This document shows positions 17,823 to 28,274 of a stretch of 64,000 bases of DNA, one piece after another. The notes below the pieces were generated by a model, which saw only the letters and a program-made list of their open reading frames with translations, made no database searches and had not been told where the DNA came from. Where the stretch lies: positions 95,187 to 159,186 of the forward strand of contig NZ_WITC01000090.1 in NCBI RefSeq assembly GCF_009601505.1. Reading direction: 5' to 3'. Position 1 is the stretch's first letter. Each line of letters starts with the position of its first letter. This DNA comes from Sinorhizobium terangae. Its GTDB lineage: Bacteria > Pseudomonadota > Alphaproteobacteria > Rhizobiales > Rhizobiaceae. A program made the translations under genes and the position numbers.

Positions 17823-18962
17823 TCACCCGGAAACCTGTCCGTTGGCAACGGTCAGGAAGCGGCCGCGTTCGCCAAGCGCTGCAAACATGGTCCGGTCGGT
17901 TCCGGTCATGAAGGCCTGACCACCAAGGCCGTCGACGAGATCGAAGAGTGCTGCCCGCCGCCCCTCGTCGAGATGGGCAGCGATTTCGTCGAGCAGCAAC
18001 ACGGGCGCATGGCCGGTCATGTCGCCGACAAGACGGGCATGGGCGAGCACAAGGCCGACCAGCAGCGCTTTCTGCTCGCCGGTCGAACACCGTTCGGCCT
18101 CCATGTTCTTTTCCCGGTGGCGAATGAGAAGATCGCTGCGATGCGGACCATCAAGCGTGCGGCCGGCCGCGGCATCGCGGCCGCGGCCTTCCAGCAGCAT
18201 TGCCAGATAGCGCTCTTCGAGATCGTAGGCCGGCAGGCCGTGCAAGTCGTCGAGAAAGCCCGACAGCGACAGCGTCGCGGAAGGAAATGTACCCTCGCTT
18301 TGACTTCGCTCGACCTGGCTTCTTTCGACCAGCGCCGTCAGCAGGCCCAGCATTTCGAGGCGCGCCAATGCCATGGACACCCCGAGCCCCGCCATTTCTC
18401 GCTCGATTGCCGAAAGCCAGGCAGGGTCCGGCCGAAACTCCGTCAGCAGCCGATTGCGGCTGCGCATCGCGCGCTCGAACTCGCTGGCGCGCCGACCGTG
18501 CTCGGGGTCGAGCGAGAGCACCAGCCGGTCGAGAAAACGCCGGCGATCGGCGGACGGGCCGGTGAAGAGGCCGTCCATCGCCGGGGTCAGCCAGAGCACC
18601 CGCAGGTGGTCGGTCAATTCATCCACGGTCTTGGCCGGCGTGCCGTTGAGCCGCAGGCGGCGCGCTTGGCCATCCTCGGTGCCGGCGGTGCCCGTGCCGA
18701 TTTCCACGGGCCCTTCCATGCCCTCGACTGCCGCAAAGACCGAGAAGCCGTCGGCCGCTCCAACGCGCGCGACGTCGGCATAGGCCGCACGGCGCAGGCC
18801 GCGGCCGGGGGAGAGGAACGAGACCGCTTCCATAAGGTTCGTCTTGCCTGCGCCGTTCTCGCCGGTCAGCACGACATGGCGTGCGTCGAGGTCGAGCGCC
18901 AGCGTCGCGTAATTGCGAAAGTCGGTCAGTTTCAGGCGGTTGACGAAGACCTTGTGCGGCAT
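17823..18962 (-). CDS. recF: RecF DNA repair and replication protein
   Basis: A 379-residue SMC-like ATPase that loads RecA at single-strand gaps. Walker A TGENGAGKTNLMEAVSFLSP is near residue 33, the signature region STGEQKALLVGLVLAHARL near 295, and Walker B VLLLDEIAAHLD near 322. The true start is ATG 18962 (MPHKVFVNRLKLTDFRNY), which gives the family N-terminus; the frame stays open 83 codons further, but that part is not RecF-like and overlaps the PHO box. It is not next to dnaN/gyrB here, a usual rhizobial arrangement. It is divergent from the phosphate genes. Confidence 0.93.
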   Translation of the reverse strand: MPHKVFVNRLKLTDFRNYATLALDLDARHVVLTGENGAGKTNLMEAVSFLSPGRGLRRAAYADVARVGAADGFSVFAAVEGMEGPVEIGTGTAGTEDGQARRLRLNGTPAKTVDELTDHLRVLWLTPAMDGLFTGPSADRRRFLDRLVLSLDPEHGRRASEFERAMRSRNRLLTEFRPDPAWLSAIEREMAGLGVSMALARLEMLGLLTALVERSQVERSQSEGTFPSATLSLSGFLDDLHGLPAYDLEERYLAMLLEGRGRDAAAGRTLDGPHRSDLLIRHREKNMEAERCSTGEQKALLVGLVLAHARLVGDMTGHAPVLLLDEIAAHLDEGRRAALFDLVDGLGGQAFMTGTDRTMFAALGERGRFLTVANGQVSG

Positions 18963-19104
18963 CTCGGGTCCGGATTCGACGTTGCTGTCAGGTAGGATGA
19001 AAGCGACGCCAAGGCAAGGCGAAAGGATGTTCGAGCCCGGCCCTGAATCCGCTGGGGGAAGCCTTTGTTTTCTTTCGCCTCGGAACTTTCCTTGGGATCG
19101 CGGG

Positions 19105-19128
19105 TACAATATGACAGTTTTATGACAA
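19105..19128 (-). promoter_or_regulatory. PHO box (PhoB site) next to a TACAAT element before DUF47-pit
   Basis: On the minus strand 19128-19111 reads TTGTCAT-AAAA-CTGTCAT, two 7-bp repeats at 11-bp spacing and a close match to the PhoB consensus. TACAAT, a possible -10 hexamer for the plus-strand operon, lies at 19105-19110, directly against it. In S. meliloti the orfA-pit operon is repressed by PhoB under phosphate limitation; an overlapping PHO box fits repression. Confidence 0.8.
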
Positions 19129-19150
19129 TCGACGGTTGGATGCATCGATA

Positions 19151-19795
19151 ATGATCGCTTTGTTTCGCAAGCTTCTTCCCCGCGAGGATAGATTCTTTGA
19201 TCTCTTCGCACAGCACTCGCGCACAGTCATGGGAGCAGCGGAAGCGCTGAATGCCTTGCTCGCCGGGGGACCGGACATCGATCGCCATTGCGATCGCATC
19301 GTCGCGCTCGAGCATGAAGCCGACGAGATCACCCGCGAAGTTTTGCTGGCGGTTCGCCGGAGTTTCATCACCCCCTTCGACCGTGGCGACATCAAGGATC
19401 TCATCCAGTCGATGGATGACGCGATCGACATGATGCACAAGACGGTGAAGACGATCCGGCTCTACGAGCAGAAAAGCTTCGATCCCGGCATGCAGGAAAT
19501 GGGTGCCGCAGTGGTACAGGCGGCCCATCTCGTTGCCGAGGCGATACCCTTGCTCAACCGGATCGGTGCGAATGCCCATCGCCTCAGCACCATTGCCGAG
19601 GAAGTGACCCGTGTCGAAGGTCGCTCCGATGACTTGCACGAGCAGGGGCTCAAGGATCTGTTCCAGCGCCACGGCGCCACCAACCCCATGGCTTACATCA
19701 TAGGCAGCGAAATCTACGGCGAACTGGAGAAAGTCGTCGATCGCTTCGAGGACGTGGCAAACGAAATCAGCGGCATCGTGATCGAGAACGTCTGA
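19151..19795 (+). CDS. DUF47/PhoU-like protein partnered with Pit (orfA)
   Basis: A 214-residue all-helical cytosolic protein of the DUF47 family (Pit accessory, PhoU-like). The helices contain the regular acidic patterns RHCDRIVALEHEADEITREV and FDRGDIKDLIQSMDDAIDMM, which fit metal-binding PhoU-like bundles. The pit start codon overlaps its stop (TGATG), so the two are translationally coupled. In S. meliloti the pair is called orfA-pit. It probably modulates the low-affinity transporter; the mechanism is unproven. I use ATG 19151; a TTG five codons upstream is also in frame. Confidence 0.9.
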   Translation: MIALFRKLLPREDRFFDLFAQHSRTVMGAAEALNALLAGGPDIDRHCDRIVALEHEADEITREVLLAVRRSFITPFDRGDIKDLIQSMDDAIDMMHKTVKTIRLYEQKSFDPGMQEMGAAVVQAAHLVAEAIPLLNRIGANAHRLSTIAEEVTRVEGRSDDLHEQGLKDLFQRHGATNPMAYIIGSEIYGELEKVVDRFEDVANEISGIVIENV

Positions 19796-20799
19796 TGGAT
19801 GCGACGCTCGCCTTCCCGCTGCTCGTGGGGCTCATCGCCGTCGCGCTGTTCTTCGATTTCCTCAACGGACTGCACGACGCGGCCAACTCGATCGCGACCA
19901 TCGTCTCGACCCGGGTGCTGAGGCCGCAATATGCGGTCCTCTGGGCAGCCTTCTTCAACTTCATCGCTTTTCTCTTTTTCGGCCTCCACGTGGCCGAAAC
20001 GCTCGGGAAGGGCATCATCGATCCCGGGATAGTTACGCCGCAGGTCATCTTCGCGGCGCTGATGGGCGCGATCGTCTGGAACATCGTCACTTGGCTGTTC
20101 GGGATTCCGTCGAGTTCCTCGCACGCACTCGTCGGCGGCCTCGTCGGAGCTGGCCTCGCCAGGGCCGGCTTCAGTTCCATCGTGTGGAACGGCCTTCTCA
20201 AAACTGCCGGGGCAATCGTCATGTCGCCCGCCATCGGGTTTTTCCTCGCGCTGCTTCTCGTCCTGATCGTGTCCTGGCTCTTCGTGCGCCAGACGCCTTT
20301 TGCCGTCGACAGCACGTTTCGGGTGCTGCAGTTCGTTTCCGCCTCGCTCTATTCGCTGGGACACGGCGGCAACGACGCGCAGAAGACCATGGGCATCATC
20401 GCCGTGCTTCTCTTCTCCCAGGGCTATCTCGGGTCTGAATTCTACGTGCCCTTCTGGGTGGTCATCACCTGCCAGGCGGCGATCGCCCTTGGCACGCTGT
20501 TCGGCGGCTGGAGGATCGTCCACACGATGGGATCGAAGATCACCAAGCTCAACCCGATGCAGGGCTTCTGCGCCGAAACGGGTGGTGCCATCACGCTGTT
20601 CGGCGCCACCTGGCTCGGCATTCCGGTCTCGACCACGCACACGATCACCGGCGCCATCATCGGCGTCGGATCGGCACGGCGCGTCTCGGCCGTGCGCTGG
20701 GGTCTGGCCGGCAACATCGTCATCGCCTGGGTGATCACCATGCCGGCGGCTGCCGGGATCGCCGCGCTTTCCTACTACGCCGCAGGCCTGTTCGGCTGA
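19795..20799 (+). CDS. pit: Low-affinity inorganic phosphate transporter Pit
   Basis: This is a 334-residue polytopic membrane protein of the PiT (PHO4) family moving phosphate, usually as a metal-phosphate complex, with protons. Both PiT signature repeats are present: FLNGLHDAANSIATIVSTRV near residue 22 and SLGHGGNDAQKTMGIIAVLL near 187. It is shorter than E. coli PitA (499 residues), lacking the big central loop, as in S. meliloti Pit. It is coupled to the DUF47 gene and controlled through the PHO box upstream. A strong hairpin follows 57 bp after the stop. Confidence 0.94.
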   Translation: MDATLAFPLLVGLIAVALFFDFLNGLHDAANSIATIVSTRVLRPQYAVLWAAFFNFIAFLFFGLHVAETLGKGIIDPGIVTPQVIFAALMGAIVWNIVTWLFGIPSSSSHALVGGLVGAGLARAGFSSIVWNGLLKTAGAIVMSPAIGFFLALLLVLIVSWLFVRQTPFAVDSTFRVLQFVSASLYSLGHGGNDAQKTMGIIAVLLFSQGYLGSEFYVPFWVVITCQAAIALGTLFGGWRIVHTMGSKITKLNPMQGFCAETGGAITLFGATWLGIPVSTTHTITGAIIGVGSARRVSAVRWGLAGNIVIAWVITMPAAAGIAALSYYAAGLFG

Positions 20800-20855
20800 T
20801 CGGCTCCAGGACATGTGACAGTTTTCCACCCGGCATTGAGGCTGCTCAAAAGAGT

Positions 20856-20894
20856 GGGGCGCTTCGCTGTCTCAACGAGACAGCGAAACGCCCC
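20856..20894. terminator. Bidirectional terminator between pit and dnaJ
   Basis: An 18-bp stem (GGGGCGCTTCGCTGTCTC pairing with GAGACAGCGAAACGCCCC) surrounds an AAC loop, with one mismatch that becomes a G-U pair in the minus-strand RNA. T-rich runs follow on both sides. It lies between convergent pit and dnaJ. Confidence 0.85.
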
Positions 20895-20942
20895 AAGGGT
20901 TTTCAGGTCGGGGGACGGCGGTGCGTCGTGTTCGAACCGATA

Positions 20943-22085
20943 TCAGTCGCTGAGCGTGTCGAAGAAATCCTTCATCCGGGCGAAAAAGCCCGTCGACTCC
21001 GGATTGTTCTCCTTGGACGAGATCTGCTCGAACTCCTGCAAGAGCTCGCGCTGACGCTTGGTCAGCTTCTGCGGCGTCTCGATCTGGATCTGGATGTAGA
21101 GGTCGCCGCTTTGGCTGGAGCGCAGCACCGGCATGCCCTTGCCCTTCAGACGGAACTGTTTACCGGCCTGCGTGCCTTCCGGCACGGTGACGCGGGACTT
21201 GGTGCCATCGAGCGTTGCCACGTCGAATTTGCCGCCGAGCGCCGCCGTCGTCATCGAGATCGGCACGCTGCAATAAAGGTCGGCGCCGTCGCGCTGGTAG
21301 AATTCATGCGGTTTGACCGAGAGGAAAATATAGAGGTCGCCCGCCGGGCCGCCGCGAAGGCCGGCTTCACCTTCGCCCGAGAGCCGAATGCGCGTCCCGT
21401 CCTCGATACCGGCCGGAATGTTGACCGAAAGCGTACGCTCCTCCATGACCCGGCCCTGGCCGTGACATTTGGTGCAGGGATCGGTGATCGTCTGGCCGCG
21501 GCCGCCGCAGGTCGGGCAGGTGCGCTCGATCGAGAAGAAGCCCTGCGCTGCGCGTACGCGGCCGGAGCCCTGACAGGTCGCGCAGGTTTTCGGGCTCGTG
21601 CCGGGCTTGGCGCCGCTGCCGCTGCAGACGTCACAGGTGATCGACGTTGGCACGCGGATCTGCGCCGTCTTGCCGGAATAGGCCTCTTCGAGCGAGATTT
21701 CCATGTTGTAGCGAAGATCGGCGCCGCGCTCGCGCCCGCCGGCGGAGCGCCGCTGGCGGCCGCCGCCCATCATCTCGCCGAAGATGTCCTCGAAGATGTC
21801 GGAGAAGCCCCCGGCACCGCCGCCCGCAAATCCGTTGCCGAAGCCGCCGCCCATGCCGCCCTGCTCGAATGCAGCGTGACCGTAGCGGTCATAGGCCGCG
21901 CGCTTCTGCGGGTCCTTCAGCGTTTCGTAGGCTTCGTTGATCTCTTTGAAAGACTTTTCAGCTTCAGCGTCGCCCGGGTTCTTGTCCGGATGATATTTCA
22001 TCGCCAGTTTGCGGAAGGCGCTTTTCAGCTCCTTCTCATCCGCACTTCTTGCAACGCCGAGCGTTTCGTAAAGATCACGTTTCAT
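20943..22085 (-). CDS. dnaJ: Chaperone DnaJ (Hsp40, type I)
   Basis: The 380-residue co-chaperone stimulates DnaK ATPase and delivers unfolded proteins. The J domain (residues 1-70) has the HPD motif in [10 protein letters not shown], followed by a Gly/Phe-rich linker (about 75-120). Four zinc repeats of type CxxCxGxG follow ([32 protein letters not shown]; about 145-215), then the two beta-sandwich client domains. It lies downstream of dnaK on the same strand, but 264 bp away behind a strong terminator, so much of its expression probably comes from its own promoter. No clear RpoH promoter is visible in that gap. Confidence 0.95.
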   Translation of the reverse strand: MKRDLYETLGVARSADEKELKSAFRKLAMKYHPDKNPGDAEAEKSFKEINEAYETLKDPQKRAAYDRYGHAAFEQGGMGGGFGNGFAGGGAGGFSDIFEDIFGEMMGGGRQRRSAGGRERGADLRYNMEISLEEAYSGKTAQIRVPTSITCDVCSGSGAKPGTSPKTCATCQGSGRVRAAQGFFSIERTCPTCGGRGQTITDPCTKCHGQGRVMEERTLSVNIPAGIEDGTRIRLSGEGEAGLRGGPAGDLYIFLSVKPHEFYQRDGADLYCSVPISMTTAALGGKFDVATLDGTKSRVTVPEGTQAGKQFRLKGKGMPVLRSSQSGDLYIQIQIETPQKLTKRQRELLQEFEQISSKENNPESTGFFARMKDFFDTLSD

Positions 22086-22262
22086 GCTTCAAAGAATGTC
22101 CCATTGACAAGGCGTGCCAGCGCGGGGATCCGGCGGCTGCCTGATTATCTTGCCACAGGATTTAGTAAACCTTGAAGCGCGATACCATAGCCAACTCGGG
22201 GTACGCGTGGTTTTTTGTCGAAAAAGGCGCTCGCGCGGCCTGTTGCGTCGTCGCCGGCATCT

Positions 22263-22322
22263 GATCGACCGCATGCCGGCGGTCGATCGGGCATCAAAAA
22301 AGCCCGGGATCGCTCCCGGGCT
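22263..22322 (-). terminator. dnaK terminator followed by a second hairpin in the dnaK-dnaJ gap
   Basis: On the minus strand, AGCCCGGGA-GCGA-TCCCGGGCT runs into six T residues (22322-22295), a classic terminator after dnaK. Further on, GATCGACCGC and GCGGTCGATC (22263-22288) form a second 10-bp stem with a 6-nt loop before dnaJ. Partial read-through may set the DnaK to DnaJ ratio (inference). Confidence 0.85.
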
Positions 22323-22349
22323 CCTGTGATGTCACGATCGAAAGATGCC

Positions 22350-24272
<1,923 letters not shown>

Positions 24273-24381
24273 GTCGTTCTCTCCTTGCAGCGGACTGTCG
24301 GAACCCGGTCAGGCATTCATGGGACAGCCCCTAACGGGATGGTCTTTGGATTTCATTGCAGCCGAGGCTGCGTCGATGCGG

Positions 24382-24413
24382 CGTATATAAGGACCGGCGT
24401 TTCGGACTGCAAG
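24382..24413 (-). promoter_or_regulatory. RpoH (sigma-32) promoter of dnaK
   Basis: On the minus strand CTTG, an 18-bp spacer and CTTATATACG match the alphaproteobacterial heat-shock consensus (CTTG, then CYTATNTNNG) exactly. A GCAGCC-GA-GGCTGC inverted repeat (24358-24371) lies near the expected transcript start. The remaining bases to 24534 show no further feature. Confidence 0.85.
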
Positions 24414-24534
24414 GCATTCTGCGGGGGGATCAGGGGCAAAAGCAAGCGCTCTTGATCGCGGGATGAAGCGATATCGGCACGGCACGTTGGCACCTTCGGC
24501 GAATCCGGTCGAAAGGCGCAGTCGGCGCGACGGC

Positions 24535-26769
24535 TCAACCGCCGGTCAACAGCTCGAATAGCGTCGTCCGGCGGGTCGCGCCGGTCGTCTCGCCGACACC
24601 CGCGGGCGGGATGGGCCCGGCGCTCTCACCGCTGGCGGGTCGCACCTGTTCGATGGCGGCCGTGCCGTCCACGCTTGCCGGCGGCTCGGGAAACGCATCG
24701 GGATTGGCGGTTGCGAAACCGTCGGGCAGGGTGCCGGGGCCGGCGACCGCGCCACCGTTGTCGAACATGGGCTGCACGCCGGTCGTCCCGAACAGCGGCG
24801 AGGGCGACAGACCCTCGTGGGCAGCGGTCATGAAGTCATGCCAGGCCTTGGCGGGAAGCCCGCCGCCGGTGACCTTCTTCATCGACTTGCCGTCGTCATT
24901 GCCGAACCAGACGCCGGTCGTCAGATTAGAGGTAAAGCCGACGAAGAGTGCGTCACGGAAGGATTGCGTCGTGCCCGTCTTGCCGGCCGCCTCCCAGCCC
25001 TTGATGCGAGCCTTCTTGCCGGTGCCGTCCGTCAGCACGCGCACCATCATCTGGTTCATCTCGCTGACGATCGCCGGGTCGAGCACGCGCGGCGGATTAT
25101 CGTAGGTATTTTCGTAGAGCACCGTGCCGTCGGCGGTGGAGATGCGGCGGATGACGTGCGGGGTCGCCTTGAAGCCGCCATTCATGAAAGGTGCGTAGGA
25201 GGAGGTAAGCTCCACGAGACTCACTTCAGACGTGCCGAGCGCAATCGAAGCGTTCGCCTGCATCTCCGAATCGATCCCGAGCCGATGCGCGAGCTTGACC
25301 ACGTTCTGCGGGCCCACCTCCATGACGAGCGCGGCCGCGATCGTGTTCAGCGAGTTGGCGAGCGCGTCGGCAAGCGTGACCTCGCCGCGGTATTTCTGAT
25401 CGTAGTTTTCGGGCGTCCAGTTGCCGATCCGGACCGGCGCGTCGTTCCGGACCGACATGGGCGTGCGGCCGATCTCGAGGGCTGCCGCATAGACGAAGGG
25501 CTTGAAGGCAGAGCCCGGCTGGCGCTTGGCCTTGGAGGCGCGGTCGAACTGGCTTTCGGCATAGTCGCGGCCGCCGACCAATGCCCGGATGGCGCCCGTG
25601 CCGTCAATCGACACGAGGGCGGCTTGTGAAGCGTTGAGCTTCCCGCCCTCTGCATCGAGTGTCGCGGAAATGGCTTCCTCGGCTTTCTTTTCGAGCGTCA
25701 GGTCGATCGTCGTGTCGATCACCAGGTCCTGATTGATTTCACCGATCATGCCGGGAAGCTGGTCCATGACCATGTCGGCGACATAGTGCTCGGCGCCCGA
25801 CCAGAAGCTCTTGGCCTTGGTGGGCGTCTGCGACATGGCCGTCTTGATCTCGGCGTCGGTAACGAAGCCTTCCTCGCGCATCGCACCGAGCACCACCTGC
25901 GCGCGCTCCTCGGCGGCGTCAGGGTCGCGGGCGGGCGAGAGGCGGGAAGGCGCCTTGAGCAGCCCGGCGAGCACGGCCGCCTCGCCGAGATTGACGTCAC
26001 GCGCCGACTTGTTGAAGTAGCGCCTCGACGCCGCCTCGACGCCATAGGCGTTGGAACCGAAGAACACGCGATTGAGATACATCGCGAGAATCTGGTCCTT
26101 GGAGTATTTCTGCTCCAGCCACAAGGCGAGCAGCACCTCCTGCACCTTGCGCTCCAGCGTGCGCTCGGGCGAAAGGAACAGGTTCTTGGCGAGCTGCTGC
26201 GTTAGCGTTGAGCCGCCCTGGACCATGCGGCCGGTCGTCAGATTGGTCAGCATGGCGCGCGCCAAGCCCAGCGGATCGACGCCGAAATGCGAATAGAAGC
26301 GGCGATCCTCGATGGCGATCACCGCTTGCGGGATGTAGGGCGACATGTTTTCGAGCGACAGCGCCTCGCCGCCCGTCGCGCCGCGATTGGCGATGATGTC
26401 GCCACTGACCGAAAGGATTTTGACATTCGGCGGCCGGTCTGGGATCGACCAACTGGTGGCGCTCGGCATCCGCGCGCCGTAATAGAGCACCAGCCCACCG
26501 ATACCGATTGCGCCCCATATGCCGAGCACGATGCACCAATAGGCGAGCCTGCGCACGAGGCCGAAAAAGCCGCCGCCGCTGCCGGAGCCGCGCTGACTGC
26601 CGCGCTTGCCGCGAGCCTTTCGCTTGCCTGATTCGGACTTGCCGCGGGCGGGCCGGCGGGCGCTTCCGCTCACGCGGTCGCTCGCCTCGACGCGCAAATC
26701 GTCGTCATCGCTGTCGACGCCGCCGAAGGAAGGTTCGATTCGTTGTCCTGATTTGCCGCGTGCTGCCAT
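24535..26769 (-). CDS. Class A penicillin-binding protein (PBP1-type glycosyltransferase/transpeptidase)
   Basis: The 744-residue bifunctional cell-wall synthase is anchored by one helix (about residues 68-90). A basic, Ser/Arg/Lys-rich cytosolic tail precedes it. The glycosyltransferase domain has EDRRFYSHFGVDPLGLARA and GGSTLTQQLAKNLFLSPERT. The transpeptidase domain has the nucleophile in RQPGSAFKPFVY (SxxK), the SLN triad in LANSLNTIAAAL, and KTGTTQ. The C-terminus is a Pro/Ala/Gly-rich tail. I start at 26769 (MAARGKSGQRIEPSFGG); earlier in-frame ATGs at 26859 and 26832 cannot be excluded because no strong ribosome site marks any of them. Confidence 0.9.
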   Translation of the reverse strand: MAARGKSGQRIEPSFGGVDSDDDDLRVEASDRVSGSARRPARGKSESGKRKARGKRGSQRGSGSGGGFFGLVRRLAYWCIVLGIWGAIGIGGLVLYYGARMPSATSWSIPDRPPNVKILSVSGDIIANRGATGGEALSLENMSPYIPQAVIAIEDRRFYSHFGVDPLGLARAMLTNLTTGRMVQGGSTLTQQLAKNLFLSPERTLERKVQEVLLALWLEQKYSKDQILAMYLNRVFFGSNAYGVEAASRRYFNKSARDVNLGEAAVLAGLLKAPSRLSPARDPDAAEERAQVVLGAMREEGFVTDAEIKTAMSQTPTKAKSFWSGAEHYVADMVMDQLPGMIGEINQDLVIDTTIDLTLEKKAEEAISATLDAEGGKLNASQAALVSIDGTGAIRALVGGRDYAESQFDRASKAKRQPGSAFKPFVYAAALEIGRTPMSVRNDAPVRIGNWTPENYDQKYRGEVTLADALANSLNTIAAALVMEVGPQNVVKLAHRLGIDSEMQANASIALGTSEVSLVELTSSYAPFMNGGFKATPHVIRRISTADGTVLYENTYDNPPRVLDPAIVSEMNQMMVRVLTDGTGKKARIKGWEAAGKTGTTQSFRDALFVGFTSNLTTGVWFGNDDGKSMKKVTGGGLPAKAWHDFMTAAHEGLSPSPLFGTTGVQPMFDNGGAVAGPGTLPDGFATANPDAFPEPPASVDGTAAIEQVRPASGESAGPIPPAGVGETTGATRRTTLFELLTGG

Positions 26770-27038
26770 GCCGGAAGGATATGTCCCCTTGAGGCCGGAC
26801 CTTGATCGCTCGAAAGCGATCCCCGGCGGCGCCATTGCTGTCGTGCGGTTCGATCTCATCTCGCCGCACCGGCCGATGCGTTGGACTCTAAATGCGGCAA
26901 TTTAAGGGGGAGTTAAGAGTTGCCGATCAATGAGTTCGGGCCATTTTGACTGCCGAATTTACAAACTTAAGCGCGACCAAATTCTGGTTCGCAGCCTTAC
27001 CACTTTACCCCTGCCATTTTGCCCTGCGTCAAACGCAT

Positions 27039-27084
27039 TGCTGCATTGCAGCATTGACGGTATTAAATCAGCCGAAATGATTTA
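27039..27084 (+). promoter_or_regulatory. Promoter and 15-bp palindrome of the cuckoo-type sRNA
   Basis: TTGACG (27054-27059) is a good -35 box; an AT-rich -10 region (TGATTT/GATTTA, 27078-27084) follows after 18-19 bp. The perfect inverted repeat TGCTGCA-T-TGCAGCA (27039-27053) abuts the -35 box, a place typical for an activator such as a LysR-type protein. Bases 26770-27038, between the PBP start and this site, show nothing I can name. Confidence 0.6.
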
Positions 27085-27089
27085 TCTTC

Positions 27090-27212
27090 AACTCATCGAA
27101 GCGCTGCACCTCCTCCCGCGGCGCCCGATCACGGATCGGTTTCACTCCTCCTCCCAGGAACCGATCGAGTTCAAGGACCCCGAGCCACCTCCTCCCGGCT
27201 CGGGGTCTTTTT
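27090..27212 (+). ncRNA. Cuckoo/alpha-r14-type trans-sRNA with three anti-Shine-Dalgarno loops
   Basis: Three stem-loops in a row each expose CCTCCTCCC in the loop, complementary to ribosome-binding sites. Stem 1 is 7 bp (27101-27107 with 27118-27124), stem 2 is 10 bp (27134-27143 with 27157-27166), and stem 3 is 11 bp (27176-27186 with 27197-27207) followed by five T, which is also the terminator. This is the defining layout of the rhizobial alpha-r14 (cuckoo) family, to which S. meliloti NfeR1 belongs; members repress ABC transporter and other mRNAs by pairing at the start region. With a start near 27090 the RNA is about 123 nt. The 5' end is estimated from the promoter. It lies between the PBP gene and the EamA transporter gene. 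Confidence 0.88.
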
Positions 27213-27278
27213 GTATCAGCCGACCGCACACCGAAAAAGCCATGGCTCCACGCCCGGCGCCGGTATATCAGACTCGTC

Positions 27279-28169
27279 ATGAAATCCAGGGCAAACGGCT
27301 ACGTCTTCGCGCTTCTTGCGATCGTTATCTTCGCGATCCAGGACGGCATTTCCAAGCATCTTGGCGCCATCTATCCGCCGGTCTTCGTGTCGATGATCCG
27401 CTATTGGGCCTTTGCCGCCTTTGCCGTGGTGCTGGCGGCGCGGGCGCCGGGCGGGCTCAAGGCGACGATCGTGACGAAGAAGCCGGCGCTGCAGGTGCTG
27501 CGTGGCGTGTTGCTGCCGGCGCAGATCGTGATCGTCATCACCGCCTTCACGATCGTCGGCCTGGCGCATTCGCAGGCGATCCTGGCGGCCACCCCGCTCT
27601 TCGTTGCGCTCCTGTCCATGCCGCTTCTTGGCGAGCGGGTCGGCTGGCGGCGCTGGGCGGCGATTTCGGCGGGCCTTGTCGGCGTGCTCCTGATTCTGAA
27701 GCCGCAACAGGGCGGCTTCGACATGAGCTTTCTGCTGCCGCTCTCGGCGGCGCTGATGTTTTCCATCTATATTATCGCTACGCGACTGGCGAGCCGCGGC
27801 GGCGATTCGGCGATGACGAGCTTCTTCTACACCGGCATCGTCGGCGCGGCTGCGATCAGCCTGGTGGGCCCGTTCTTCTGGACGGCGCTGGCGCCGACCG
27901 ATTGGGGCTGGATGCTGCTGCTCTGCATCACCGGGACCTCCAGTCACTATTTCCTGATTCGCGCCTACGACATGCTCGATGCCGTCGCCGTCCAGCCGCT
28001 CACCTATCTGCAACTCGTCTTCGCTTCGATCATGGGCGTCACCATCTTCGGCGAGACGCTGACGGCAAACATGATTCTGGGATCCATCCTGGTGGTCGCA
28101 GCCGGCATCTTCACGGTCTGGCGCGAGCATGTCGTCGCGAGGCGCAAGGCCGGCCTGCCGCCGAAGTGA
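27279..28169 (+). CDS. EamA-family (drug/metabolite superfamily) transporter
   Basis: A 296-residue inner-membrane protein with ten predicted helices in two EamA repeats (about residues 8-135 and 150-280), for example YVFALLAIVIFAIQDGISKH and FVALLSMPLLGERVGWRRW. The family exports metabolites, amino acids or drugs; the substrate is unknown. It starts 67 bp after the sRNA terminator. A longer frame covering 26930-28252 in another phase is a GC-driven shadow. The hydrophobic profile and membrane-typical codons support this frame. Confidence 0.88.
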   Translation: MKSRANGYVFALLAIVIFAIQDGISKHLGAIYPPVFVSMIRYWAFAAFAVVLAARAPGGLKATIVTKKPALQVLRGVLLPAQIVIVITAFTIVGLAHSQAILAATPLFVALLSMPLLGERVGWRRWAAISAGLVGVLLILKPQQGGFDMSFLLPLSAALMFSIYIIATRLASRGGDSAMTSFFYTGIVGAAAISLVGPFFWTALAPTDWGWMLLLCITGTSSHYFLIRAYDMLDAVAVQPLTYLQLVFASIMGVTIFGETLTANMILGSILVVAAGIFTVWREHVVARRKAGLPPK

Positions 28170-28274
28170 TCCCGCATCGCTTCCGCACTCGGCCATCGCG
28201 GGCAGCGAAACCTGTCTTGCCTTCTGGCTGCCACTTGCCGGGTCTTGAATAGGCCTTCGGTTAAGGAGAAGGCG

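Noticed and set aside
18963..19211. N-terminal extension of recF by 83 codons
   Set aside because: The family N-terminus starts at 18962, and the extension would run through the PHO box and promoter of the divergent operon.
26930..28252. 440-codon plus-strand frame covering the cuckoo sRNA and EamA gene
   Set aside because: It runs out of phase with the clear EamA transporter, has low-complexity Arg/Gly composition and crosses an sRNA terminator.
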